From the NCBI GenBank assembly GCA_014529385.2, contig CM043952.1, forward strand, positions 154,329,557 to 154,393,556: a DNA stretch of 64,000 nt, in the 5' to 3' direction. The DNA is from Adiantum capillus-veneris (lineage: Eukaryota; Streptophyta; Polypodiopsida; Polypodiales; Pteridaceae). The notes under the pieces were generated by a model. The model was not told where the DNA came from. It saw only the letters and a list, made by a program, of their open reading frames with translations, and searched no databases. A program made the translations under genes and the position numbers. Shown one piece after another: positions 22,537 through 34,845 of the stretch (position 1 is the stretch's first letter; each line of letters begins with the position of its first letter).

Positions 22537-23909
22537 CTGCATTATGTAAGAAAAGACCAGATGCCAAGAAGTGCATCTCACAGCACAAATAGACCATGTC
22601 AGTGCCTTGCCTCTCTATGAAAGCATCATAAAAGGAACTTGTAAACACAATGTCACAGGAACTTGCCCAACAACTTCACTCACAAAAGCAAATAGACCAG
22701 ATGCCAAGAAGCATCTCACAGCACAAAAAGACCATGGCAATGCCTTGCCTCTCTACTTGTAAAAACATAATGTCTAAGGAACTTGCCCAACAACTTCACT
22801 CACAAAAGCAAAATACCTATTTCTAAGTAGAAGTCATCAACATAACTGTCACAAGTATTCTGTAGCTCTGACATAACTTATGGTGGTATTTCATCTATGC
22901 TGTTGGCACAAATTACAGCCCATGCCAGTTTTCAAATTCAAAATGTTGGCATAAATGGTGTGCACCTCATTCTTCAAGAAGGAAAATTAGAGATAATGGA
23001 ACAATCACTTGTGTCGTCCTTTTATGACAGCAAATGAAACTACGGAGTGGTATAAAAGACTACAATGCAGGGGTTGGAAAACAGCCTTGCAAACCCAACG
23101 TGTAACATGCTGACACACGAAATGTTTTGCCTCAGGCCCTTACAGTAACTATGTGACATCCCTACACAATAATCTGCAAGAGGAAACAAAAGAGCAGACA
23201 GAAGGCCACTGAAACAGAAAAAAAATGTAAATATACAGGAGATGAAATATACAAACAAGTATACTGGAGTACATGGGAAGTAGAATATGCACAAAATAAA
23301 GAAACAGGAAGGATTAGGTGGAGGTTCACCGGAGGCTAGGGTACAAGTAACGGTTCTCAAATTATCCATACATTGTATAAGTTCCATGCCACCATCTATC
23401 AGACTGTGTCTTTGTTTTCTAAAGCTTCACACTATAATTTCTTTTCTATCCCTGACTGGAATCCTGAGCCATGCACGTAAATATTAATGGTGCAGAGACA
23501 CCCACCTATCCTCATCTCAATTTACAAATGCCTGAAAGCTACGGTAATCCTTGGATAGGAGGCACGGTTAAGCAATAAAAAATGCATGCGTGCCAAGCAG
23601 ACAAATAAGTTTCAAAAGAGCACGATGGTAGAAGTCCTCTATGTGCTTCCATAATACTCCTTTGATCTTATACTAAGAAATCCTCCTATCGTCACTCAAA
23701 GCTGATGGAAAACAATTACACAGGCAAGACATCTACATACTCACACAAAAGCACAGATCACCACTCAAAGCTAAAACAAAGAGCTCCTCAGAAGCAGCAA
23801 CCTAACTCACCACAGGAAAACACAGCACCATAAACACAGAAAGTACAAACGCAAAAACAGCGAAATAGCTGGATTAACATGAATAATCAGCGAGAGTGAG
23901 CATCCTTAC
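22537..23909 (-). other. 5'-leader intron of the RS-like gene (predicted)
   Basis: On the minus strand the donor is CAGAAG/GTAAGGATG (intron starts 23909) and the acceptor is TTACATAATGCAG/GGAAGC (intron ends 22537), 13 bases before the start codon. The length is about 1373 bases. A large leader intron is common in plant housekeeping and splicing-related genes, where it often raises expression. It contains a tandem duplication near its 3' end. Confidence 0.65.
22554..22815. repeat. Tandem duplication (140 and about 122 bp) in the leader intron
   Basis: Units start at 22554 and 22694 with AGACCAGATGCCAAGAAG and end CTTCACTCACAAAAGCAAA. The second unit has lost about 18 bases. The duplication lies just upstream of the acceptor in transcription order. 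Confidence 0.85.
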
Positions 23910-24045
23910 CTTCTGCCGGACACAGAGAAACGACGGATCTGTAGAAACTGATGATGACGCAGTGAGGAGCAAGCTCTGCGTGATAGGGTTAGGACTTCGA
24001 AGGTGAGGAAGCTGCACGAGCAGGACTAAAAGTAGAAGGAGGTAG
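23910..24045 (-). promoter_or_regulatory. Probable non-coding first exon and start region of the RS-like gene
   Basis: The minus-strand leader is pyrimidine-rich (CCTCCTTCTACTTTTAGTCC) and contains CCTAACCCTATC, a telo-box-like motif typical of plant translation and RNA-processing genes. No clear TATA box lies upstream. The transcription start is estimated, not observed. Confidence 0.45.
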
Positions 24046-25594
24046 ATAGGGAGAACCTAAGGGCCTTTCAGTCAAAACTGGTAAAGTCGCTTTACATCAA
24101 AGGGTGAAGCGTTCAAAGTGTGCCTTTATCAATGTTATGTTGTTGGCATCATAACAACAAGGGAGAGTACAAGTCTGCCTAATTGCCTAGAGATTAAGTT
24201 GAAACTAGCAGCTATTATGAGCCCATTGAGGGCTAGACCCTCATCGATGAGAAGACTTCAACCTTAGATCCCTGCAAAGAGTGATGCTGGCTTCAAATGT
24301 GGAGGCAACCATTGTATGACAGAGTGTCCACATGACAAGGAACACACGTGGCCGGTGGCTTGACGGCACCCTTTTAAGTTTTCACCCATTTGAGCCACAA
24401 CTACCCACACACACACACAAGGAGAATAACTCTCCCAAAACTAGTCTAAACTTGGTACAAGTCTTGATTTCATGGCCTACTTCACAAGAAGAGACAGTTG
24501 CATTGCTAAGGGTAATCACTAGAGTCCAACATGACTTGGAAAATTTAGAAAATCCATTGTTAGCCAACTCTTTCCAATCTTCTAAAGAGAGGAGAGAGAA
24601 AAGGGGACAAAAGGTTAAAACTATGGAACAAGACCTCCAAACTCCACCTAAAAGGGAAATTCTAAACATAAAAAAGGAGGCTATCAGGAAGAAGCCCAAG
24701 ATTGCTACTTGCAAAAGATCTACCATAAAATTAAGGACGTACCTATGTGCCCTGGAAGAGGGCGCTCGATTCCTCTATAACAAAAAGTTCATTGAGCTCA
24801 CCCATGCTATGTGGAGCCCCTTTATAAACAACCTCTAATTACTAAAACCTTGGAGACAATTTTTGAATGGAGAGAAGCACCTCAATTGAGTGACATGATG
24901 ATCCCAAACACTGAAGATGAATGCTTCCCTAGGGAGACCCCAACAAACCCTTGCATGCAATGGGAGAACTAGATGAACAACTAATTACGTGCAACTCTAT
25001 AAAGAAGTCATGAGAAATTCCATAAATAGCAATAGTATGTGATTCCACCACTAAGACTTGGAGGAAGAGGCCGCTTGACTCAAGAATTGTAGGAATGATG
25101 AAACAAGTAATTACATAACATTAAAGGCCTTGCCTAGCTACAATAGGGATTTTGAGGCCAAATTTGAGGTGGTTCCTAGCGCATACATGGCCCCTTCTTT
25201 TAATCAAAACAAAACCCCAAAAAAGGAACCATATAACATGCAAGCGGTAATTTCTACACCGATCGATTTACTTAAGCTGCATGAAAAACCAAGATAGAGT
25301 GGGATACAATAATGAAGCAACAAGAATAAGAGAAGGTTGCAAATAAGCTTGCCAAGCCTAACTATGTTGCCAACAAATCAACTACCTCAAGCATTCTTGA
25401 AAAGATCGTACAATCATTGTGTTGCTAGACTCACGCGTTGACACGAATGCTCTCTCCTATGAAGTGTGCCAAACACTTGTCTTGAAGCTTGACTTCACTA
25501 CTGCCACAACTTTGCAAGCTTTGCAAATGCACCCAATACCACCATGTGCACAGTTTCAATGGGGGATTTTTTGACGAGCATTTTCTAGCGAGTA
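24046..25594. other. Degenerate sequence, possibly an old retroelement interior
   Basis: An open frame at 24332-24838 (+) encodes a Lys-rich protein (KRGQKVKTMEQDLQTPPKRE, then ALEEGARFLYNKK) without a domain I recognise. The translation downstream to about 25560 is broken by many stops. A gag-like origin is possible but not shown. The region is the insertion target of the solo LTR at 25600. Confidence 0.35.
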
Positions 25595-25599
25595 CTTTT

Positions 25600-27190
25600 T
25601 GTCATAATAATCAATATCTAGTTCTCCTAAATGATTTTCTCATATTAAACTGATCATTTAATGTGGGGAAGGGCCAGGGGAGAAAAAGCTAGAATATTGG
25701 TTAAGCTAGCAAACCGGCCACAGTAGGGATCCAAAGGAGGGAAAATAGGGATCCAAAGGGGGGGCCATCTGCAAAAGAGCCATGTGCAACAATGGGCTAA
25801 AAAGACCCTAAGGTTCAGCCCATTAAGACTTCCAAAATGCTAAGGTTCCAAAATTCAAAGGTTGTGTCCAAAGGTCAACCCTAGGGAAAATTGGATGCTT
25901 TGTGTGTTCCCTAAAAGTCTTTGCACATCCCTACATGGGAGGGGGCGAGCCCTAAAGGTAGGGGATGAGAGAGAAAGCCACACACACACACACACAGGCT
26001 CCCTTTACACAAAGGGAATGAGGGACACATGTCAGCTCCCTAGGCCAGATGCCCACAAGGTGTGCCCAATTTCTATTGGATGACCCTTGAAGTGGACCAA
26101 TGAGAATTAAGCTAGAGTAAATCTAATTTAATTAATTTAAACACATTTGATAAAATAAACCAATGAGAATTAAGTCTCCTAGAAGACTATTGGGCAGTCT
26201 CCCAAGGGGTCTAATGAGCATTCAGGAGCCCCATGGCTTGCCTGATTCCTATTGGCCAGGAGGCAAAGGGGTCCAATGAGAGTTTAGTTTAATTATTTAA
26301 TTATCTAAAGCTCTCACAAAAGGGGAAAGGGGGACACATGTCAGAAGGCTATCACTTATGCTGCTTAATTGTAATTGTCTTGACTTGGGGAGGGCCAATG
26401 AAGCTTCAGCAAGAGCAATTAGCAAGAGGGCTCGCCCAAGAGAGAGAGGGGGACTGATTTTTGCAAGGCATTATCACACACACACTCACACAAGCTCATG
26501 TGTGAAGAAAGAGAAGACTATCTCTTCCCAAGCTTTAATGGAGAACTCATCACCTACTCCAAGCTTGTGAGATAGAAGCCTACATCAACACTCTCTTGGC
26601 ATGTGGGTGCAAATCCAACCAAGAACCAAGCTTCAATGCATGCTCATCTCCTCTACCATGCTAATTACTAAGCTAAGCTATGCTACATATGAGTGATTAT
26701 GTGAGGAGATGTACATCTTTCTCGTAAGATACTCCTTCTTCCTCTCAATCTACTCTCATACCCTGCTAGCTCTCACCATCTTCGAAGGTGTGTGAGGTCT
26801 TGGGTCTGAGAACGGGGATAATTCAAGTTGTGTTTGTTAAGTGTTTTGCTTAGTGCATGAAGTTTCCATCTTCATTGCACTAGCTAGTCTTGAAGGAACA
26901 CAAAGAATTGTATTGTACAATGTCTCTCTTGATGGGAGAAACCATAATACAAAGCCTTTTGGAGGGGGGACCGGCTCCATGAAAATCCGGTCCTCAACTG
27001 TTGTCAATAGCTTAATTTCTCTCTCTTTTGAAAGTATTGTCGATGCTATCTAACTAGGTGTTATGCTTTTTGTTGCTCTCTCCACCCAAGCACTCTTGTA
27101 ATTCTCATTAGGAATCTATTCTAATGAAATGCCCACTATGTTCATGCTAATTTCCGCTACTCATAAGTTATTAGGCCATTAAATGTTACA
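25600..27190 (+). mobile_element. Solo LTR of chromovirus family F (1591 bp)
   Basis: It begins TGTCATAATAATC and ends AATGTTACA, and is flanked by a perfect five-base duplication, CTTTT (25595-25599 and 27191-27195). Its start matches the 3' LTR of the family F element at 39513, and its last 500 or so bases match the 5' LTR remnant ending at 34440. No internal sequence adjoins it, so it is a solo LTR left by recombination between two LTRs. It includes short AC tracts and a partial internal repeat around GACACATGTCAG (about 26023 and 26331). Confidence 0.88.
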
Positions 27191-27251
27191 CTTTTTGGAA
27201 TCCAACGAGTTGATTCCAAAAAGGATTCTAGAGAGAGAATGTGCGAGAAAG

Positions 27252-27253
<2 letters not shown>

Positions 27254-27305
<52 letters not shown>
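27254..27305. repeat. (GA)n microsatellite
   Basis: An uninterrupted GA run of about 50 bases. A second run of about 27 bases lies at 27442-27468. The Arg-Glu and Ser-Leu open frames that cross it are repeat translations, not genes. Confidence 0.95.
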
Positions 27306-27309
<4 letters not shown>

Positions 27310-28389
27310 TCATATCCCAAAGACTCATCCTCTCTCTTTCCCTTGCTATCCCTCCCTCTCTCAGCATCTCTCCCCAAGTGCCTAAATCAAACAATTAGCT
27401 AATTAATAGATTATCATGGTCAAAATAATAGCTCATCGGGAAGAGAGAGAGAGAGAGAGAGAGAGAGGCCTACATATTATGAATAGCAATATACATCATC
27501 ACACAAATCATGGAAAACTAAAACAAAACTTCAAAAAAGATGAACATCTACTATTCATAGAGTGCATTACATCTTATATGACATGTAGGGTATACTGCGA
27601 AACTTTATATTTTGCGACCACAATCAAATTTCTAGAAGGCCCACATTGTGTAGAAGCATGGCTCTCTATGGAGCGAGAATATTCACCATGCGCTCCAACT
27701 TCTCCTTTAGTCTTCATCCTCCTCCATGATGATCCCAATGGTTTTGCAGCAAGAGATGGTGAATGGCCCTTTTAATTCAAGTTTAGCAACTTGCACATCC
27801 TGAGCTTCATGAAAATGCGATAGAGACCATACATTACTAATGTTGCCTTGATCGCCTACTCGAACCATTGAGCTCTACATCTTGCTTCGTCATTGGTGAT
27901 GTTCTCCACAACATCCCAATCAGCCTTGATGGACGTCTCAAGTTTGTCATACATTGTGGCAAAAAAGTAATGTTCCACATAAGGTAGTGGGTATAGAATG
28001 TTAAAAATGTGAAGATAATGCCATCTTATAGCCCTTGAAAGGCTTCTACCTTAATATTAACATGAATAGATCATTGATACGAGGTCAACAACCTCATACC
28101 CTTTGGCACAATGTAAAAACCCTTTGGCACAATGTAAAAAACAATTATAAAACATTACACTGTAATGTTCAGCAAGCCAATGAAGATGCTTTTCAAAATC
28201 ATATCAAAACTATTCATAAACCTTCATCAATAGAATTCCAAAACTGCAAATATGCCGAGGAAAGAGAGTCGATGGTAGAATATAAACTCAAGAAGATGCT
28301 TCATTGTTGAAGAAGGTGAATAAAAACCACTTACATGTCTATGGTAGGATAATTGCGCTACCTACTTAGCGCATTGAAGACTTAAACTT
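27306..28389. other. Unassigned sequence
   Basis: Apart from the second GA run, I see only a short direct repeat (CCCTTTGGCACAATGTAAAAA, two adjacent copies near 28097-28140). No protein is recognised. Confidence 0.4.
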
Positions 28390-28735
28390 TTCCATTAATT
28401 GGTTGATAAATAAACATATTCTCGTTCTTGCTTAAACCTAAGACACAGAAGAATACAAATTGTATGTGTTTACACACAAAATAGGGTCACCTATGTGCAT
28501 CACAATTTTGGCATGTGCAAGTTGGCTCTTTGCAAATTTGAACCTCGTAATTATTGCCATGGTTTCCTTTTTCATGGGTTTCCACTTTGAAAACTTTATG
28601 GACCCCTTTGGCCTGACAAATCTCCTCTATACCCTTGCCTTTAAAGCTAGAGTCGAAGAAATTTTGCGAGTTGCCTCCTCTAGTGAAATTGTTGTGCGAT
28701 ACTTTGTACACACCCTTGCATCTCGAGGGTTGGAA
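28390..28735 (-). pseudogene. Possible SWIM zinc-finger remnant
   Basis: On the minus strand, FKVETHEKG...YEVQICKEPTCTCQNC is followed, after a frame change, by LCVNTYNLYSSVLGLS. This resembles the CXCX(n)CXH layout of SWIM domains found in FAR1/MULE-type transposase relatives and in plant SWIM proteins, with the final histidine replaced. The frame is interrupted and no flanking transposase domain is visible. The call rests on pattern resemblance only. Confidence 0.3.
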
Positions 28736-28949
28736 TAAGTACTTTGCGTTGGAGTATGTGATACTCTGTCACGTACTCATTGGGCCCTGGAGTATGCACA
28801 TTTGTAGGAGCACACTCCTTTGCAACCTATTCCACTCGATACCCACCTTCATACAATTTCTACACTTCCTTTTGAGTAAGGTTTTGTTGAAGATAGTGGT
28901 GAGTTTATTGGAGACTGAAGGAGAGAAAGGGGCATTTATCCCACATGCA

Positions 28950-29195
28950 ATGTAATGGTGTATGGCCAAGTATAAAAAGGGAAAATTATCCAAGTTTGTG
29001 TACATGAAGTGCAACACTTCCTATGAACTTGTGATCACTTGCACTTTACTCAAGATTGTGTTTATGAGTCCTGGAACCTAATTCACTCGAGTTACATTAA
29101 TTGTACACCCATCCTTCTCACTTATGCAACATGATTAGGCAGCATCCTCCCTAGATTTCAATAGGACCCGTGTGCTTTAACATGGTATCAGAGCC
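28950..29195 (+). mobile_element. Possible LTR end with primer-binding site
   Basis: CTTTAACA is followed directly by TGGTATCAGAGCC (29183-29195), the initiator-Met primer-binding motif. Upstream is a TATA-like TATAAAAAGGG near 28971. No gag or pol is recognised downstream, so this would be a truncated or non-autonomous element. The LTR start is a guess. Confidence 0.4.
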
Positions 29196-29784
29196 ATGGT
29201 GTGCTAGCTAGGGTTTGTTAATTAGTTTTTTACTCTCGCTTGTGGTCCAGCCAACCAAATCTCTCTCTAAAGTTTCCATGCAACTCATGCTTGAACCCAC
29301 CAACCGGATGTTGATGATATGTGGCCCCTCTAGTTTGCATGGCCGTTCATGGCACATTTTCTGCCATCTTGGCACTTCACTTCTACATGCCATTCGAACT
29401 CTCTCTCCCTCGTTTGTTAGTGGTGCCCACATCCTTACCCCACGATCTTTTTCTCCCCTCCTCAAGCTGGCTTATGTGCACTATCAAATAGGTTTTCTCA
29501 ACCACACCCTCAACGTCAAAGCTAGTGCCACTCGTTTTTTCCTCACCCACCACTTCTCAACCTCACAACTGCTTGCATGCTTTTATTCCGTGGCCACCTC
29601 TTAGATCTCCTCTTCTTGCTACCTACTACCACCACTTTGGGTTTTTTTTTTGGGAAGGTGCTCGAAGATGTTGAGCCAGATCATATGCTCAAGAATCAAT
29701 GCTAGCTTCCCTAGCAATTGCCACCCACTGCAGCACAGTCAAGCACTCCGCAGTCCACCCCTTTTCATATTATGCAAGCAGACC

Positions 29785-29787
<3 letters not shown>
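29196..29787. other. Unassigned sequence downstream of the primer-binding-like site
   Basis: A pyrimidine-rich stretch with no recognised protein. It could be the interior of a non-autonomous LTR element. Confidence 0.35.

Positions 29788-29821
<34 letters not shown>
29788..29821. repeat. (CT)n microsatellite
   Basis: A pure CT run of about 34 bases, the first of four CT tracts in one kilobase. Confidence 0.95.
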
Positions 29822-29824
<3 letters not shown>

Positions 29825-29938
29825 CTCGGACACCAACAACCCTCAAACCTTCACTTGGATCGAATCTCTCTCTTCCCCCTCCCAGTGCGACTACTTACAG
29901 ATGCGGACATTACGGAAGCTCTTCAGCGACTGCTGCTA

Positions 29939-29940
<2 letters not shown>

Positions 29941-30027
<87 letters not shown>

Positions 30028-30030
30028 CCC
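29941..30030. repeat. (CT)27 followed by a 30-base poly-C tract
   Basis: A 54-base CT run passes directly into 30 consecutive C, then T and five C. The opposite strand is a GA run joined to G30. Such a tract can form a triplex, i-motif or G-quadruplex. The Pro/Ser/Leu-rich open frames across it are not genes. Confidence 0.95.
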
Positions 30031-30292
30031 AAATACCACTACCTACAGAGGCAGACATTGACCACGCTCTCCGACAAAGCCCGCTGTCAAGCATTCTCAA
30101 GCATTGACGATAATGATGATGATTTTAGTCTGATGTTTTTAGGCTTTTACTTTAGTTTTTTGTAATCTGTCACTTTACTTCATTTTAATTTTGTACCCAG
30201 ACATTCGATTAGATCCACAAGCATTGTATCACTTTTGTCTCGCCGATCATTTTGACCTTTTGAAGACTTTTAAGATAACATTTCATTTCAGT

Positions 30293-30319
30293 TCTCTCTC
30301 TCTCTCTCTCTCTCTCTCT
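30293..30319. repeat. (CT)n microsatellite
   Basis: A CT run of about 26 bases. Confidence 0.9.
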
Positions 30320-30707
30320 ATGAAATTCTACTCGCCATCCCCCAACAACTCATCGAGCGTTTCAATTCACCATTCAAATAGATTCGTCTAGGTTACCTAT
30401 GAGAGCCACTTATGTGCCTCGCAACTGAGAACAGTTCCTTCTACAACCATGAAGTATGTTATGGATAAGGGATATGTACATTTATTACTCGAGTGGTCAT
30501 TACAAGCTATGGCCATTTATGCCCGGCCAGCCAATGTGTATTCATTTTGAGCATTGAAGAATCTATAAATAAATACGTGCAAGAGGAAAATGCTCACTCT
30601 TGCACGGGGAGGAGATTGCACCCAGTGCCTGTGTACTTCTTTTCTCCTCTTCCCTCTCCTCTCTCACTATGCCGGTGTAGCATTCCGCTCTATGAGGTGC
30701 ACCTACA

Positions 30708-31753
<1,046 letters not shown>

Positions 31754-32680
31754 TGTTGAGGAAGCGTAGGAGGATTGCTAGGTAGAATCGTGAGCAGTAG
31801 AGAGAGAGCATGGGAAGATTAACGCAGATTGTTTGCATGTACGAATTTGATGGTACACAAAGAATAAAATAATGTGTTTTATATGTTAGGGTACAACAAG
31901 GGTATTTTCACACTTGTATAAGTTTATAGAAAGGGACGAAGGGCCTTTACACCCAACAATCTCCCACTTAAAGGCACAAAATTTTACCTTTAAGCTAACC
32001 AACTCCCACTGATTATATGCAATGCTCATGTTGAGCCTTTGTAAGACTTTTAGTGAGAACATATGCAGGGTTATCTTGGGTTTTGATCTTAGCTAGTGTG
32101 ACAAGACCATCATCCAAGACTTGTCATATGAATCGGTACCGAACATCTATGTGTTAATAAATGCATGGAACATGGCATTCTTAGCCAGACAAACCGCAGT
32201 TTGGCTATCATAACCAAGCACTAGAGAACATGCAAAAAGACCAAAATCCTTGACTAGATGGCCATGCCAAACAACTTCTTTGGATACCACTGTGGCTGAA
32301 ATATATTAAACCTTTGTAGTACTCAATGGAAAATGCCGCAATTTGCTATAACCTTGAGCACAAGATAGCCCCACCAACTAGAGTAAAGACATACCCACTA
32401 GTAGATTTCCTAGTGTCAAGGTCTCCGACCATGTTGGAATCACAAAATCCTTGCAATCCTAGTGGACCCTGTCCATAGCATATACACTTCTCTTGTGTAC
32501 CTTTTAAGCATCTGAAGGTATATTTCACTACTTCCCAATGTGGATTGCCAGGATTAGACATAAATCTAATGACAAATCCCATTGCATTAGAAATATCAGG
32601 CCGTGTGACAACCATAGCATACATCAAAGATCCATAAACTGATGCATAAGGTATATCCTTCATAGCATTTGCAGCGGTCA
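31754..32680 (-). mobile_element. Copia family G, 3' end (RNase H, purine tract, LTR)
   Basis: On the minus strand, degenerate RT-thumb and RNase H sequence (PYASVYGSLMYAMVVTRPDIS, STSGYVFTLVGGA, then DSQTAVCLAKNAMFHA in a broken frame) leads to the purine tract TTTAAGTGGGAGAT and an LTR beginning TGTTGGGTGTAAAGGCCC at 31958. The LTR probably ends at 31754 (CCTCAACA), about 205 bp. LTR and protein both resemble family A, so G is a diverged relative. Its upstream part is replaced by gypsy sequence. Confidence 0.75.
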
Positions 32681-32885
32681 TTCTAGGATCTATATCCGAC
32701 ACTATGGCTGTTGGCAAGGCATGGTACTTGAAAATATGATATATGAAGAGAGTTGCCATTTGATGTGCCTTAATTGTGTTTTTGACAGGTATAAAGTGTG
32801 CTTGTTTGCTAAACCTGTCGACTATTGTCCATATTCCTGTATTCCCATGGATAGACTTGGGTAATCCAAAGATATGCTCTCCCAT
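32346..32885 (-). pseudogene. Chimeric ORF: gypsy integrase core fused in frame to copia RT/RNase H
   Basis: The open frame of 179 codons has two unrelated parts. Residues 1-68 (GIWTIVDRFSKQAHFIPV, VSDIDPR) match the integrase core of the family F gypsy element on the plus strand at about 38090-38300. From residue 69 (MTAANAMKDIPYASV) to the end it is copia RT thumb and RNase H (VTRPDIS, STSGYVFTL). The join lies at about 32675-32681 and keeps the frame open. Neither part is complete: the integrase third acid and the RT active site are absent. It is almost certainly a rearrangement product, though its openness over 540 bases is notable. Confidence 0.85.
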
Positions 32886-33866
32886 GGTGAATCAAGAATT
32901 GGTAATGGCTAGAGTAGTCCAGGTTGCTTCCCTCTATCATACTTCATCTTTTGGCATACTACACATTTTGAAACATACTCTTGTATGTCTACTTTCATGG
33001 TAGGCCAATAGAAGTACGTCTCTACTCCTTGAGGAGTAGGTTGAATCCCTCTATGTCCTACATAAGGAGCATCATGAGATTCATACATTACTTTCTCACG
33101 GAGTGAAATAGTAACACACAGCCTATTTCCATAGAGAAGGTAACCATCCTGCAAGGTGAATGGTTCCTCTTTCTTTCTTAATACAAGGGATGAAATTACA
33201 TCCTTGAAATCGGGGTTAGGAGCATACTCATCTATAATGGAAGATAGATCATTGTGAGTTGCTATAGACACCGCATTTGCCCTTGGTCATTGTGATAGTG
33301 CATCAGCCATTTGATTGTGCTTGCCAACAATGTAAGCAATATGAAAGTTGAATTGTGAATAAAATTTTCCCATCTCATTTGTTTGTCGGAAAGCTTGGTT
33401 TGCATCATGAAGCACTTAAGACTTTGGTGATCCGTTCGTAGGATGAATGGAGTCCCCAAAAGATATTGCTTCTATGTGTCTAGTTCATGTAGAATAGCTG
33501 GTAGATTCTTTTCATACGTGTCCAATACTTGCTCATCGGAATTGAGTCTTCAACTCTTGTATGCTATGGCATGCCCTTCTTGAAGCAAGACTTCTCCAAG
33601 GAAATCTCCACAAGCATCACATTGGACCTCAAATGGTTTTGAGAGATTTGGTAGTGTAAGCACATGCTAAGAGGTAAGCTTCTCTTTGAGCTTCTCAAAA
33701 ACATTTTTCTTTTTTGCAGTCTATGTATACTTAACATTCTTTTTTGTTAAGTCATATAATGGTCTTGCTATTTGCGAGAATTTTTCTATGAAGCGTCTAT
33801 AGTATGCACACATACCAATAACATGTAGATTCCTTAGATTAGGCCATCTTTTAATTACCTCTAAAA
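32681..33866 (-). mobile_element. Inverted fragment of gypsy family F pol (RT end, RNase H, integrase)
   Basis: It is the reverse-complement relative of about 37100-38300. It includes RNase H (FILRTDHQSLKCFMMQ at 33262-33459) and the integrase zinc-binding domain with HRGIQPTPQ...CVVCQKMKYD (32909-33271). It carries frameshifts and stops. It abuts the 5' LTR remnant of the plus-strand F element near 33866-33883, so the two F pieces form an inverted pair. Confidence 0.8.
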
Positions 33867-34845
33867 AGAAATGGTTATCATCTTCTTCATCTCCATTACT
33901 ATGCTATGCTATGCTCTAAGAGTAATGATATCCCGAATGATATCTGAGGAGAATATTTCTTTCTCGTATGCTACATCTTCTTCCTCTTCACTTCCCTTAG
34001 TCCCTGCCAACTCTCTCCACCTTTGAAGGTGTTTGAGGTCTTGGGATTGAGGTCCAGGACAAGCTTATTCTTTTACAATTAAGTTTTATCATTATTTAAG
34101 GCATAATATTGATGAAGATTTCCATCTTCATGGCATATACAAGGTTTCAAGGAACACGAAGAATGTATTGTACCAAGTCTCTCTTTATGGAGAACATATA
34201 ATACCAAAGCCTTTTGGAGGGGGGATTGGCTCAAAGTAAATTTGGTCCTCAACTATTGTCACTTTCTCTAATTCTCTCTTTTAAAGTATTGTTCATGCCA
34301 AGCTAACTAGGTTTAATGTTTATTTCGCTATCTTCAATCAAGTACTCTCCCTGTGTTCATTAAGAATTCTCTTAAGGAAATGCTCACTAATGTCATTTTA
34401 ATTCCGCTACAATCAATGCTATTAGCCTAATTTCATTACATTGGTATCAGAGCTATTGGTTTCTCGTTTCTTGCTTAAGAAGAGAGGTCCTTAAGTTGTC
34501 CACAAAAGGTCGGAGTTGTTCGTTGCAAGAGGTTAAGTGGGACATGGATTTATTATCCCGGTTGGAATGAACAAAGTTTGTAGTACATTGTTGGGAACTA
34601 TAGACTTAATAATGGAGTCTTTCAGGACTTGCCTTTGGCTTAACCATTATTGAGCTACTAGCAAGCTCGAGAGGAACCATATCAAATTTAGCATTGCTAG
34701 ACCCTCTCCACTACTCTTTGCAATTAACAGTCTAAACCATGTGTGTGGTTGCTTGAGTGCGAATTTTCAAAAGTTAAGAAGAGTAGCAACTAAGGTTTTG
34801 AGGTTGCCAAAAGAACAAATTAGCATACACATAAATTCAGTTAGC

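Noticed and set aside
29650-30165. Long Ser/Leu- and Pro-rich open frames over the CT and C tracts (also 30493-30880, 51674-52233, 27179-27398)
   Set aside because: They exist only because dinucleotide repeats lack stop codons. The flanks have no protein-like composition and the frames overlap in several phases.
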